A stretch of DNA of 64,000 bases from an uncultured Lachnospiraceae bacterium (lineage in GTDB: Bacteria > Bacillota > Clostridia > Lachnospirales > Lachnospiraceae), in NCBI GenBank assembly GCA_947172645.1, contig CAMWBY010000018.1:1-64000 (forward strand), in the 5' to 3' direction. Shown here piece by piece: positions 16,550 to 25,917 of the stretch. Within the stretch, counting starts at the first letter, position 1, and every line of letters begins with the position of its first letter. The notes beneath the pieces are model-generated. The model ran no database searches. It was not told where the DNA came from and worked only from the letters and a program-made list of their open reading frames with translations. The translations under genes and the position numbers were made by a program.

Positions 16550-18052
16550 ATGGATAAGAAAGCTTTTGAGACGATGCTGGCTATCGGGGAAAATGTAGCA
16601 ATCGAATTTAAACGTTGTGGAAGCGGAATTGAATCTGATGTATATGAGACTGTATGTTCGTTTTTGAACCGGTTTGGCGGGGATATATTTATGGGAGTCA
16701 CGGATGACGGGAATGTATGCGGCGTTTCTCCTATGGCAGCTTCTGATATGGTTAAGAACTTTATCAGCGTGATTAGCAATACCAATGCTTTTTCTCCTAC
16801 TACGTTTCTTATTCCAGAGTTGATTGCATATGAGGGCAAGACGGTTATTCATGTCCATGTGCCTCCGAGCGCGGAAGTCCACAGTTATAAGAAGACCATA
16901 TATGACCGTGTGGAGGATGCAGATGTCAAGGTGACGGCTACGTCACAGATTGCACAGTTATATATCCGGAAACAGAATATATATACGGAGAAGAAGGTAT
17001 ACCCCTATGTGGTGCAGGATGATTTACGGTTGGACATGCTTCCGAGAATAAGGCAGATGGCGGTGAACCATGCGGGCGGCAAGCATCCGTGGGAAGGTAT
17101 GTCGGATGAAGAATTGTTTAAGAGCGCGGGACTGTATGGAATGGATTTGGCTACCGGAGAAAGGGGATTCAATTTAGCCGCCATATTACTTTTAGGGAAG
17201 GATGACGTTATTTTAAATGCCTGTCCTGCTTACGAGACGGATGCGCTTGTGAGGAAAGTGAATGTGGACAGATATGATGACCGTGAGGTAATCAGAACAA
17301 ACCTGATTGAGAGTTTTGACGGACTGATGGAATTTGGCAGGAAGCATTTGCCGGATAAATTTTTCCTGGAAAATGAGAACCGGGTAAGTATAAGAAATAT
17401 TTTAGTGAGAGAAATGGTGGGGAATACATTGATGCATCGAGAATTTACAAGTTCATATGCGGCTAAATTTGTGATTCAGCGTGAACGAATGTATGTAGAG
17501 AATGCGAACCGGGCAGCAGGAGGCGGATTGATTACACCAGAGAATTTGGAGCCTAATCCGAAGAATCCGATAATCGCGTCTTTTTTCAGGAATATTGGGC
17601 GGGCTGACCGTTTGGGGTCCGGTGTGAGAAATTTGTTTAAATACAGCCGCTATTATTCGGGGAAGGCGCCTGAATTCCAGGAGGGAGATGTATTTCGGAT
17701 TGTTGTGCCTTTGGACGATGCGTACTCTTATGACTATGGGGTGGGTAAGGATTTCAGGGAGGACATGATAATTCATGATGTGTCTTGGGAGAAGATATGG
17801 AACACCCCCCAAGATACCCCCCAAGATACCCCCCAAGATACCCCCCAAGATACCCCCCAAGATAAGATTGTTGCGTTTTGTATGACGCCGCGGAAGCGGG
17901 CGGAGATTGCGGAATATTGTGGATATAAGGACGTGAAGCATTTTACACAGAATTATTTGAGACCTTTAATAGAAGAGGGGAGAATTGTAATGACGATACC
18001 GGACAAGCCAAATAGCAAGAATCAGAGATATCTGTCGGCCGGCAAGAAATAG
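16550..18052 (+). CDS. AlbA_2 (Schlafen-like) / HATPase_c_4 transcriptional regulator
   Basis: 500 residues from the ATG at 16550, which has AAGGAGG eight bases upstream; a GTG at 16544 would be too close. Residues about 5-120 are an AlbA_2/Schlafen-like putative DNA-binding domain (ENVAIEFKR, NRFGGDIFMGVTDDG). Residues about 275-395 match the RecG-like ATP-binding HATPase_c_4 domain (IRNILVREMVGNTLMHREF, GSGVRNLF). A linker of TPQD repeats at about 419-438 joins a C-terminal winged-helix segment (about 445-490). Proteins of this type are often annotated as ATP-dependent DNA helicases but are better viewed as regulators. The linker length is set by a 12-bp tandem repeat. It is transcribed alone, just upstream of the flagellar genes. 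Confidence 0.85.
   Translation: MDKKAFETMLAIGENVAIEFKRCGSGIESDVYETVCSFLNRFGGDIFMGVTDDGNVCGVSPMAASDMVKNFISVISNTNAFSPTTFLIPELIAYEGKTVIHVHVPPSAEVHSYKKTIYDRVEDADVKVTATSQIAQLYIRKQNIYTEKKVYPYVVQDDLRLDMLPRIRQMAVNHAGGKHPWEGMSDEELFKSAGLYGMDLATGERGFNLAAILLLGKDDVILNACPAYETDALVRKVNVDRYDDREVIRTNLIESFDGLMEFGRKHLPDKFFLENENRVSIRNILVREMVGNTLMHREFTSSYAAKFVIQRERMYVENANRAAGGGLITPENLEPNPKNPIIASFFRNIGRADRLGSGVRNLFKYSRYYSGKAPEFQEGDVFRIVVPLDDAYSYDYGVGKDFREDMIIHDVSWEKIWNTPQDTPQDTPQDTPQDTPQDKIVAFCMTPRKRAEIAEYCGYKDVKHFTQNYLRPLIEEGRIVMTIPDKPNSKNQRYLSAGKK
17804..17863 (+). repeat. 12-bp minisatellite (5 perfect copies) inside the AlbA_2 gene
   Basis: Five identical tandem copies of ACCCCCCAAGAT encode the TPQD repeat linker. 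Copies are in frame (4 codons each), so copy-number change would alter linker length without breaking the gene. Confidence 0.95.
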
Positions 18053-18097
18053 GTAATAAGCCGCGGAGGGCAAAATCATAAAAAGTCAATTCGGCTA

Positions 18098-18124
18098 TAA
18101 AGTCTCGTAGGATTTATCCGATAC
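18098..18124 (+). promoter_or_regulatory. Sigma-28 (SigD/FliA)-type promoter of the flgM operon
   Basis: TAAA at 18098-18101, then exactly 15 bp, then TCCGATAC at 18117-18124, against the known consensus TAAA-N15-GCCGATAA/T. It lies 43 bp before the flgM ATG. The same spacing recurs before flaG and flagellin 1. Confidence 0.75.
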
Positions 18125-18166
18125 ATGTAATGAAGGGAATTACGTTATGAAAGGAGGAGTTTGCTG

Positions 18167-18448
18167 ATGCGTATTGAATCATATACACAGGTACAGCAGC
18201 TTTACAACGCGAATAAACCTGCTAAAGTGCAGGGGAAGATGAAGGCTTCTGTTTCTGACCAGATACACATTTCAAGCATTGGTAAGGATATCCAGACTGC
18301 CAAGAATGCAGTGGCGGCAGCAGATGATATCAGAGAAGAACTGACGGCTCCTCTCAAAGCAAGCATTGCGAATGGGACTTACCAGGTGAGCGGAGAGAGC
18401 TTTGCAGAGAAGCTGATGAGAAAGTACGAAGAGATTGAAAGTCTGTAG
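18167..18448 (+). CDS. flgM: Anti-sigma-28 factor FlgM
   Basis: 93 residues from the ATG at 18167 with GGAGG nine bases upstream. The C-terminal half is the sigma-28-binding region (SDQIHISSIGKDIQTAKNAV, then helices ending FAEKLMRKYEEIESL). FlgM holds the flagellar sigma factor inactive until the hook-basal body is complete and is then exported. It heads the operon flgM-flgN-flgK-flgK-flgL-fliW-csrA and is itself preceded by a sigma-28-type promoter, giving the usual feedback loop. Length is typical. Confidence 0.92.
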   Translation: MRIESYTQVQQLYNANKPAKVQGKMKASVSDQIHISSIGKDIQTAKNAVAAADDIREELTAPLKASIANGTYQVSGESFAEKLMRKYEEIESL

Positions 18449-18473
18449 GACACAGTGAAGGAGAGATTTTGAC

Positions 18474-18992
18474 GTGGCGAGTTTGATGGAAGTCTTAATC
18501 GATGTTTTAGACAAGGAGAGCCGGGAGTACGAACAACTGTTAGATTTGTCCATGAAGAAAACTCCGGTCATTGTGTCTGAGGACTTAAGCGAATTGGCGA
18601 GAATCACGGATGAGGAGCAAATCATAGTTAGCAGAATCAATCATCTGGATAATCAGAGAAATGAAGCTATTAATGATATTGCGGATGTACTTAACAAGGA
18701 TGTTAGCAAGTTAAAAATCGTTGATTTGATTGATATGTTGGCAGCAAGACCGGAAGAGCAGGAGAAATTGGCGGCTGTATTCGACAGGCTGCAGGAGAAT
18801 GTACGCGGTGTGAAGCGGGTCAATGAGCAGAACCGGGAGTTAATCCAGGAAGCGTTGGAATTGGTTCAGTTCAATATGACGGTTCTCCAGTCTATGAACA
18901 AGGCTCCGGAAACTGCCAACTATAATAAAGGTGCTTATAGTACGGGCGATATGATTGGCTCGAACCATAAGTCCTTCGATGCAAAACAATAA
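18474..18992 (+). CDS. flgN: FlgN-type export chaperone for hook-associated proteins
   Basis: 172 residues, almost wholly alpha-helical, starting with GTG at 18474 that has AAGGAGAG eight bases upstream (an ATG four codons later is less well placed). FlgN binds the C-termini of FlgK and FlgL and delivers them to the flagellar export apparatus. Position between flgM and flgK and the long helical repeats (VLIDVLDKESREYEQLLDL, IVSRINHLDNQRNEAIND) fit this role. The last about 30 residues are polar and likely disordered. Confidence 0.85.
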   Translation: MASLMEVLIDVLDKESREYEQLLDLSMKKTPVIVSEDLSELARITDEEQIIVSRINHLDNQRNEAINDIADVLNKDVSKLKIVDLIDMLAARPEEQEKLAAVFDRLQENVRGVKRVNEQNRELIQEALELVQFNMTVLQSMNKAPETANYNKGAYSTGDMIGSNHKSFDAKQ

Positions 18993-19012
18993 TTGTTAAG
19001 GACGGTAGAATT

Positions 19013-20683
19013 ATGTCATTAATGGGAAGCCTTTATACAGGCGTATCAGGTTTACAAACTTCAAATAATGCGCTGAACACGACGGCGCATAACATGTCAA
19101 ATTTAGACACCATAGGTTATACCAGGCAGCAGGTGGCACAGGCGACGAGGCCCTATGTGACTATTGCCAAGGATAATAAAACAAACTGGAAACAGATTGG
19201 TCTGGGTGTCAAATATTCCCGAACAAGACAGGAAAGAGATTTATTTTTGGATAAAAACTACCGCCGCGAATCGGGACGGAGCGCTTTTTATAGTGTTTCG
19301 TCGAGCGCGATGGAAGAAATAGAGTATATTTTGGGCGAGAGCCAGGCAGGAGAAGGCGGTTCCAATGAAGGGCATGAGTTTTCCAGGTCATTGACGAATT
19401 TATGGACGTCGGTGCAGGAGCTGAGTAAAGACCCTACGAATTCAGTGAACCAGAATCTGTTTGTGACCCGCTCTTATGAATTTATAACGAAGGCATCGGC
19501 GGTATATACAAGCCTGTGCCAGTATCAGGACAACCTGAATAAGCAGATTGTCAAGGAAGTAAATAATATCAACGCGTATGCGCAGGAAATAGAGACGCTC
19601 AATGAGAAAATCGTGACCATTGAGGCAGGCGATGTGGAACATGCCAACGACCTGCGCGACCGCCGCAACTATCTGTTAGACCAGTTGGCCCAGTTGGGAA
19701 GCATATCTTATGAAGAGAATATGGTGGGATATGTAAATGTGAAATTCGAGGGAGTCGACCTTGTCAAAGGCGGATTGGTCAATAAGATGGAGCTGTACAC
19801 CCATCCCAAGACGGGATTCTTTTCACCCTATTGGACGATGCTTGCCAATTTTGATTATGACCAGGATGGCAATCGCGTCGTGACGGCGAAAGGGATTGAG
19901 GGCGCCGAGGTATTTGACCTGACGAGGGAGATTTCCACTACCCTGAATACCGATATCGGTTCCCTGAAGGGCATGCTGCTCCACAGGGGCGACCATAGGG
20001 CTACCTACAAAGAGATTAATGGTTTTCCTCCGGATGCCGACCCGAACGACCCGAGCCAGGCACAGGATGAATGGTATGATATACATGTATCACAGTCCGT
20101 TGTCATGAACATCCAGGCGGAGTTTGACCAGTTGGTTAATATTGTGGTGAGCAAGATTAACGGCATTCTGGCGGAAGAAGCAGGGCGTGTGAACGAGTCG
20201 AATTACCTGCGGGATGAGAATGGCGACCCGTATCAGATGTTCGAGCTTTTAAATGATAACGGAGAGTTCACGGTATCCAATTTGAAGATTAACTCGGATT
20301 TGCGCCAGAATCCATCGCTTTTGACATTCCGTAAGGATGAGCATTCCGAGGATTACCCGGCGATGGAGAAGCTGAAGGCGGCTTTTGAAGAGAAAATATA
20401 TACGCTGAACCCCAATGTGGAGACACCGGTTGGATTTTTGGATTATTATAAGAACCTGGTGGCGCAGGTGGCAAACACCGGCTCTGTGTTAAGAGGTATC
20501 GAGGCTACCCAGACACAGGCGACAGACGCTTTGATGAATGCCAGAGAGCAGGTTGTCGGCGTATCCTCCGACGAGGAGTTAACCCACATGATTAGGTTCC
20601 AGAACGCATACAACGCATCCAGCCGTTACATCAATGTAATCAGTGAGATGTTGGAACATATATTGACCACACTTGGCCGATAG
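19013..20683 (+). CDS. flgK: Flagellar hook-associated protein 1 (FlgK), first copy
   Basis: 556 residues. The N-terminus has the rod/hook family motif (GSLYTGVSGLQTSNNALNTT, HNMSNLDTIGYTRQ) and the C-terminus the matching coiled-coil end (DEELTHMIRFQNAYNASSRYINVISEMLEHI). FlgK sits at the hook-filament junction. A second, divergent FlgK gene follows 17 bp downstream. The two share the terminal D0/D1 regions but differ in the middle, so they may be alternative or co-assembled junction proteins. It is in the flgM operon and exported without a cleaved signal. Confidence 0.93.
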   Translation: MSLMGSLYTGVSGLQTSNNALNTTAHNMSNLDTIGYTRQQVAQATRPYVTIAKDNKTNWKQIGLGVKYSRTRQERDLFLDKNYRRESGRSAFYSVSSSAMEEIEYILGESQAGEGGSNEGHEFSRSLTNLWTSVQELSKDPTNSVNQNLFVTRSYEFITKASAVYTSLCQYQDNLNKQIVKEVNNINAYAQEIETLNEKIVTIEAGDVEHANDLRDRRNYLLDQLAQLGSISYEENMVGYVNVKFEGVDLVKGGLVNKMELYTHPKTGFFSPYWTMLANFDYDQDGNRVVTAKGIEGAEVFDLTREISTTLNTDIGSLKGMLLHRGDHRATYKEINGFPPDADPNDPSQAQDEWYDIHVSQSVVMNIQAEFDQLVNIVVSKINGILAEEAGRVNESNYLRDENGDPYQMFELLNDNGEFTVSNLKINSDLRQNPSLLTFRKDEHSEDYPAMEKLKAAFEEKIYTLNPNVETPVGFLDYYKNLVAQVANTGSVLRGIEATQTQATDALMNAREQVVGVSSDEELTHMIRFQNAYNASSRYINVISEMLEHILTTLGR

Positions 20684-20700
20684 AATAGAGGAGTAAACTT

Positions 20701-22578
20701 ATGCCATCTACATTTTTTGGATTAGAGATTGCGTCGTCAGGGCTGCGCGCTTCCAATGCGGCGCTCAATACGACAGCGAATAATATAAGTAATGTTAATA
20801 CGGAAGGCTACAGCCGTCAGTCAGTGAAGACAGAGGCGATGCATCCTCTGCGAGTGTTCGCAACATATGGCTGTGCGGGTGCGGGCGTCAATACATTGGC
20901 GATTGAGAGAATCCGTGACCAGTTCTACGACAATAAGTTCCGTGATAATGAGACGAAACTGGGCGAGTTTGATACCAAAGCATATTATTGCAAGATGATT
21001 GAGGAATATCTGACGGATGATAACAAGACCGGTTTTAAGACAGTATTTAACCAGTTTTCCACGACGCTGCAGGGGATTACTACCAATGCCAGCAGCGATG
21101 ACGCCAAGCTTACTTTCCTGTCGGCGGCGATGAGCCTGACGGATTATTTCAATAACATGTTTGGTGACTTGCAGAACCTGCAGGCGGATGTGAACGACGA
21201 GATTAAAATACGTATAGACCATATCAACTCTATCGCACAGGACATTGCGACTGTCAACAAGCAGATTAATACGATAGAGATATCCGGCGCGGTTGCCAAT
21301 GAGCTCCGGGATAAGAGGGATGTCCTGTTTGATGAATTGTCAGCCATCGTGGATGTGAAGGTGGAGGAATCCCCTTTATATGACCAGCAGGGCAATGCCA
21401 CAGGCGCCAACAGGTGTATTGTGCGAATCGCAGGCGGTCAGACGTTGGTTGATATGAATGACTATAACCAGTTAGAGTGTGTTGCGCGCCGTAAGGAAGA
21501 GAAAGTCAATATGACGGACATTGACGGTTTGTATGATGTGCGTTGGACAAACGGCAATGATTTTGGTTTGTATAATGAATCGATGGGCGGCGCTCTTCGT
21601 GGTTTGGTTCAGATGCGGGACGGCAATAACGGGGAATATTTTAACGGAACAGCCAGCAATATCGCATATAACGGCGCTTACAGTACAGTGACGATTACTT
21701 CCACAGCGTCTTATCTGAACAATATGAATAAATGTAACCTGTCCGATACGGGCGGCATTATCAATATCGGTGACCAGTTGTATTACTATACGGACTGGAG
21801 TTATGACGCAGAGAAGAAGCAATATACTTTCACCATAGACAATAAGGCGAGTGACCAGGCGCTTACCGCAGCTAAGAATAAGACTGAGGCAAGCATCGGC
21901 AGTGAGACCAATTACCAGGGCGTTCCTTATTATATGGCGCAGATGAATGAATGGCTGCGTGATTTTGCAAAGAAGGTCAATGATATTTTCACGGAAGGTA
22001 TCACGGCGGACGACCAGGATGCCGGGATTCTGTTCACCGGTCTTGACGGGACGAAGAGTACGGATTATTTGGCGGAACGTCAGTTTACGGAAGAGCAGTT
22101 GAACGATTCGGCGAAGAACGGTAAGGGATATTATTATCTGACTGCAGGAAATGTGACGATTGTAGATGCGCTTATGAAGAACGCGTCCCTGCTTGGCACG
22201 AGAGCTAATAAGTCTGATAAAGTGGATGAGAATGGCGAGGAAATCGATGGTGTTGAACAGTGCGAGCAGGTCAGGAAAGTTATCTCCATGCTGACAGATA
22301 AGAACCAGTTTGTATTCCGTGGCAGGGATGCGGGCGGATTCCTGGAATGCGTGCTTTCCGATGCGGCGCTGAATGCCAGCAATGCAGACCTTTTATATAG
22401 TACTTATTTCAGCTTGGAGAGCAATATCGATAACCAGAGGATTTCCATTTCGGGCGTGGACGAAGATGAAGAAGCGGTGAGCCTGATTAAATATGAAAAT
22501 TCTTACACATTGGCGTCTAAGATGATTTCTGTATTGACAGAGATTTATGACAGGCTGATTCTGCAGACGGGCGTATAG
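20701..22578 (+). CDS. flgK: Flagellar hook-associated protein 1 (FlgK), second copy
   Basis: 625 residues with N-terminal SSGLRASNAALNTTANNISNVNTEGYSRQ and C-terminal EEAVSLIKYENSYTLASKMISVLTEIYDRL, both diagnostic of FlgK. It is about 70 residues longer than the first copy, with extra material in the central exposed region (about 280-520). GAGGAG precedes the ATG, and the gap to the first copy is 17 bp, so they are translated from one mRNA. Two tandem FlgK genes are not usual in model organisms. Whether both are present in one filament cannot be told from sequence. Confidence 0.92.
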   Translation: MPSTFFGLEIASSGLRASNAALNTTANNISNVNTEGYSRQSVKTEAMHPLRVFATYGCAGAGVNTLAIERIRDQFYDNKFRDNETKLGEFDTKAYYCKMIEEYLTDDNKTGFKTVFNQFSTTLQGITTNASSDDAKLTFLSAAMSLTDYFNNMFGDLQNLQADVNDEIKIRIDHINSIAQDIATVNKQINTIEISGAVANELRDKRDVLFDELSAIVDVKVEESPLYDQQGNATGANRCIVRIAGGQTLVDMNDYNQLECVARRKEEKVNMTDIDGLYDVRWTNGNDFGLYNESMGGALRGLVQMRDGNNGEYFNGTASNIAYNGAYSTVTITSTASYLNNMNKCNLSDTGGIINIGDQLYYYTDWSYDAEKKQYTFTIDNKASDQALTAAKNKTEASIGSETNYQGVPYYMAQMNEWLRDFAKKVNDIFTEGITADDQDAGILFTGLDGTKSTDYLAERQFTEEQLNDSAKNGKGYYYLTAGNVTIVDALMKNASLLGTRANKSDKVDENGEEIDGVEQCEQVRKVISMLTDKNQFVFRGRDAGGFLECVLSDAALNASNADLLYSTYFSLESNIDNQRISISGVDEDEEAVSLIKYENSYTLASKMISVLTEIYDRLILQTGV

Positions 22579-22606
22579 GTTAAGAGAAGGAAAAGGGTGA
22601 TAAGCT

Positions 22607-24451
22607 ATGAGAATGACCAATAAGATTATGCGGAACAATTCGCTGTATAATATTAACCAGAATAAGATTCTGGAAGATAAGCTGACGAACCAGATGACGA
22701 ACCAGAGTAAGATTACCAGGCCGTCGGATGACCCGGTGGTGGCAATCAGGGCGCTTCGTTTAAGAACAAATGTGACGATGATATCACAGTATTATGATAA
22801 AAATGCCAATGATGCAGATAAGTGGCTGACATTGACGTCAGATGCGCTCACCACAATCGATGAAGTGCTCAGGAATATGTGTGAGGAGACGAGCAGCGCG
22901 GCGAACAAGGATTTAACCGCGGATGACCTGGAAATTTACCTGACCCAGATGGGTTCCCTGACAAAAGAGTTTTATTCAAGCGGTAACGTCGACTATGCGG
23001 GGCGGTATATCTTCTCCGGATTTAGGACGGATACGGCGATTACATTCTCGGCGGAAGACGTTGCGCAGATGAAGAAGCATCCGGTGTCCTATGAGATTAA
23101 GGAGAATTTCAAGTATTCCGATATCGATACCATTAATTACACGGATTCCAGTGTGCTGACGGATGGTCTGCCGCCGACAGCTGCGGCGGATGGGAAAAGT
23201 TATGAACAGTATGTGCATACCGATACGCTGTATCGGTTCAGACTGTCTTATGATGAGGTGGATGGCGATGGTTCACTGCTTTTTACCAATAATAACAATG
23301 TGGATACGTCCAAACTCCCGGTTAGGAGAGTCCAGACATATTATATGGTGACAGACGCCAATGGAAATCCGGAGTTGGATGCCAATGGGAAGAAACAATA
23401 TAAGGTAGATATGACTCTGGTGGACAGGGATGGAAGGCCGTTAACAGATAAGGACGGCAATCCACTTAACAAAGATGCAGCAGGCAATCCTGCATTGGTG
23501 TATAATAATGACCCTGCTACGCCTATTACAGACGCGGCCGGTAATTTGATTGATGAGTACGGTAATCAGGTATTGGATAAAGCGGGCAATCCGATTCAAT
23601 ATGATTCCCTGTTTGACGCAAGCAATACTGTATATATGAATTACACGCAGTATGATGACCCGGAGGAGGCATATAAAGCGATTGCGAACGATACGGAGAA
23701 GGGCATTGCATTCATCCCCTCTACAGGAGAAGTGGTATTCGGTAAAGAGTACTATGAGGCGAACTTTAAAGAAGGCGATACCTTCGGCATCTCTTATGAT
23801 AAGTCCAGTTGGATAGAAGGCGACATCAACCCCGCCCACTACTTCGAATGCTATGAGACGAAGGACATCGGTGACGGTGAGACGAAGAAGACGGCTTACA
23901 ATACCACGACTAAGAACCAGGATATCTATTACGATGTAGGGTTTAACCAGAAGATTCAGGTGAATACCCTTGCGACGGAAGTATTTCACCACGATGCGAA
24001 ACGTGATATGGATGATTTCCAGCATTGCCTGACACAGCTTCGCGATATCGAGACGAAAATTAGCGATATTAAGAAGAAGAGAGAGGAGTTTGCCGAGGAC
24101 AGCGACGACTACGCGAATTGGACGAAGAAACTGGAAGGCGCGGAGAAGGCGCAGACCTATATCCGGGAGAATATCCATACCAAGTTCGAGAACCAGATTA
24201 CCAAATACCAGAATTATATGGATGATAACAACCTGGCAATCACGAACAATGCCACGAGAGGGAGTCGTCTGGATTTGGTGAATATACGCCTTATGAACCA
24301 GAAAGCGACCTTTAAAGATTTGCAGACGGACAATGAAGGAATCGACGTTACGCAGGTAGCGGTGGAGCTGTCCAGTTCCGAACTGACATATCAGGCGGCG
24401 CTTATGGCAACTGGCAAGATTATGCAGACGAATTTGATGAACTATATTTAA
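22607..24451 (+). CDS. flgL: Hook-associated protein 3 (FlgL), enlarged by a repeat insertion
   Basis: 614 residues, about twice the usual 300. The N-terminus (MRMTNKIMRNNSLYNINQNK, then TRPSDDPVVAIRALRLR) and the C-terminus (EGIDVTQVAVELSSSELTYQAALMATGKIMQ) are typical FlgL/flagellin D0-D1. The middle contains about six degenerate repeats with the pattern D-x-x-G-N-P/L/Q (about residues 250-330) followed by a beta-rich segment, which should protrude from the junction. A related DxDGNP motif occurs in FliD of the same locus. FlgL joins FlgK to the filament. It is in the flgM operon. Confidence 0.92.
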   Translation: MRMTNKIMRNNSLYNINQNKILEDKLTNQMTNQSKITRPSDDPVVAIRALRLRTNVTMISQYYDKNANDADKWLTLTSDALTTIDEVLRNMCEETSSAANKDLTADDLEIYLTQMGSLTKEFYSSGNVDYAGRYIFSGFRTDTAITFSAEDVAQMKKHPVSYEIKENFKYSDIDTINYTDSSVLTDGLPPTAAADGKSYEQYVHTDTLYRFRLSYDEVDGDGSLLFTNNNNVDTSKLPVRRVQTYYMVTDANGNPELDANGKKQYKVDMTLVDRDGRPLTDKDGNPLNKDAAGNPALVYNNDPATPITDAAGNLIDEYGNQVLDKAGNPIQYDSLFDASNTVYMNYTQYDDPEEAYKAIANDTEKGIAFIPSTGEVVFGKEYYEANFKEGDTFGISYDKSSWIEGDINPAHYFECYETKDIGDGETKKTAYNTTTKNQDIYYDVGFNQKIQVNTLATEVFHHDAKRDMDDFQHCLTQLRDIETKISDIKKKREEFAEDSDDYANWTKKLEGAEKAQTYIRENIHTKFENQITKYQNYMDDNNLAITNNATRGSRLDLVNIRLMNQKATFKDLQTDNEGIDVTQVAVELSSSELTYQAALMATGKIMQTNLMNYI

Positions 24452-24496
24452 AATATTCGCTGTCTATGGATACGAAGAGAAGGGCGGTTACAGAAT

Positions 24497-24952
24497 ATGC
24501 AGATTACGACGAAGATTTTTGGTGAAATTATAATAGATGATGATAAAATTATACATTTCCCGAATGGTATTATTGGATTTCCGGATTTAGTGGATTTTGC
24601 GCTTGTGCATGACGAGGAGAAGGGAACGGATTCGATTCATTGGCTCCAGTCCATCCAGGAGCCGGCATTTGCCATACCGGTTATGGACCCGCTTATTGTG
24701 TGCCCTGATTATAATCCGGAGGCGGACGACGAATTGCTTAATGTCCTGGGGCAGATTGTTCCGGAGGAATTGTTGGTGCTTGTTACGGTGACGGTGCCCA
24801 AGGATTTGACGAAGATGTCTGTCAATCTGAAAGGTCCCATTATTATTAATGCGGCTGAGAAGAAAGCGTTGCAGGTAATAGTGGAAGGGGACGAATACCA
24901 GGTGAAATTCCCGATTTACGATATTTTAAACAAGAAGAAAGCAGGTGAGTAA
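24497..24952 (+). CDS. fliW: Flagellar assembly factor FliW
   Basis: 151 residues with the family pattern FGEIIIDDDKIIHFPNGIIGFPDLVDFAL, PVMDPLIVCPDY and a terminal VKFPIYDIL. FliW binds CsrA and flagellin in a partner switch: free flagellin titrates FliW away, which lets CsrA repress flagellin translation. The gene is directly followed by csrA with no gap, and both flagellin leaders downstream carry CsrA-like sites, so the whole circuit is present in this window. Confidence 0.95.
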   Translation: MQITTKIFGEIIIDDDKIIHFPNGIIGFPDLVDFALVHDEEKGTDSIHWLQSIQEPAFAIPVMDPLIVCPDYNPEADDELLNVLGQIVPEELLVLVTVTVPKDLTKMSVNLKGPIIINAAEKKALQVIVEGDEYQVKFPIYDILNKKKAGE

Positions 24953-25171
24953 ATGTTAGCTTTATCTAGGAAAAAGAATGAAGCGCTTGTAATCAACAAT
25001 AATGTTGAAATTACAGTGCTTGAGATTAAGGGAGAACAGGTAAAGCTAGGCATCAGCGCGCCGCGGGAAGTTCCTGTATACCGTAAAGAAGTATATGCAC
25101 AGATTCAAGATTCCAATAAAGAGGCGGTCGATGCGGACAGCATGGAGGCTTTGAAGAATCTGTTAGGATAG
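24953..25171 (+). CDS. csrA: Carbon storage regulator CsrA
   Basis: 72 residues. The start ATG follows the fliW stop directly (TAAATG). The CsrA fold is clear: MLALSRKKNEALVINNNVEITVLEIKGEQVKLGISAPREVPVYRKEV, with the RNA-contact Arg in APRE. The C-terminal helix is somewhat extended (to NLLG), as in the FliW-regulated Gram-positive type. CsrA blocks translation by binding GGA motifs in hairpin loops and in Shine-Dalgarno sequences. A terminator follows. Confidence 0.96.
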   Translation: MLALSRKKNEALVINNNVEITVLEIKGEQVKLGISAPREVPVYRKEVYAQIQDSNKEAVDADSMEALKNLLG

Positions 25172-25196
25172 TTCGTTGTATTTTATATATTTATAG

Positions 25197-25247
25197 AATC
25201 ACTCTTTCATAATGAGTTCCTGCATTGATGGAAGAGTGATTTTTGTT
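25197..25247 (+). terminator. Terminator after csrA
   Basis: AATCACTCTT (25197-25206) pairs perfectly with AAGAGTGATT (25232-25241) and is followed by a T-rich tail. It ends the flgM-to-csrA operon. Confidence 0.8.
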
Positions 25248-25281
25248 TGTAGTTCCAGGCTTATTTTCATATACCCTGCCC

Positions 25282-25308
25282 TAAATATATTCGGATTCCT
25301 TCCGATAT
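25282..25308 (+). promoter_or_regulatory. Sigma-28 (SigD/FliA)-type promoter of the flaG-fliD-fliS genes
   Basis: TAAA at 25282-25285, exactly 15 bp, then TCCGATAT at 25301-25308; seven of eight -10 bases match the consensus GCCGATAT. It lies between the csrA terminator and flaG. Confidence 0.8.
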
Positions 25309-25443
25309 ATATATCAAAGATTACGTAGAGTCTCTTTGTTATTGTGCGAAACTATATTATCGTGTCCATATGAACACAGGCGGCGATGCGTTATCATAAG
25401 ACGATTCTAAAAATTCATAATAATCACACGGAGGTGATGGGCA

Positions 25444-25893
25444 ATGGCAATCGAACCATTAAGCAGTGCCATGACATACCAGGCACAGACGGCAACAAAA
25501 CCGCAGGCAGTGACACCAGTGAACACGGATGTTCCTGAAGATGGGCAGACAGTGAATGTTGACGCAACGACCGCATCCGTAAAGCAGGTGCAGGCAGAAG
25601 AAGAACAGAACGGCAGTGACGGGAACGGAAGCCAACAGCAGCAACAGTCGATGGTGAACAAACAGGCAGCCCCTGAACATCTGAAGAAGATGATTGCTGA
25701 GATGAACAAGAAGATTAATAACAGCAATGAGGAGGCAGTGTTTGGCGTTCACGAAGAGACGAACAGAATTATGATTAAGATATTGGATAAGGATACGAAG
25801 GAAGTTATCAAAGAATATCCGCCTGAGAAGACGCTTGACATGATTGCGCGGATATGGGAGATGGCAGGTATCCTTGTAGATAAGAAACTTTAG
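25444..25893 (+). CDS. flaG: FlaG family flagellar protein
   Basis: 149 residues. The first about 85 are Gln/Thr/Ala-rich and low complexity. The C-terminal half is the FlaG domain (VFGVHEETNRIMIKILDKDTKEVIKEYPPEKTLDMIARIWEMAGILVDKKL, read in parts). FlaG proteins are linked to filament length control, but the mechanism is unclear. It lies 24 bp before fliD, as in many Gram-positive flagellar clusters, and GGAGG precedes the ATG. Confidence 0.9.
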   Translation: MAIEPLSSAMTYQAQTATKPQAVTPVNTDVPEDGQTVNVDATTASVKQVQAEEEQNGSDGNGSQQQQQSMVNKQAAPEHLKKMIAEMNKKINNSNEEAVFGVHEETNRIMIKILDKDTKEVIKEYPPEKTLDMIARIWEMAGILVDKKL

Positions 25894-25917
25894 GCAACAT
25901 GACAGGAGGGAAAAGCA

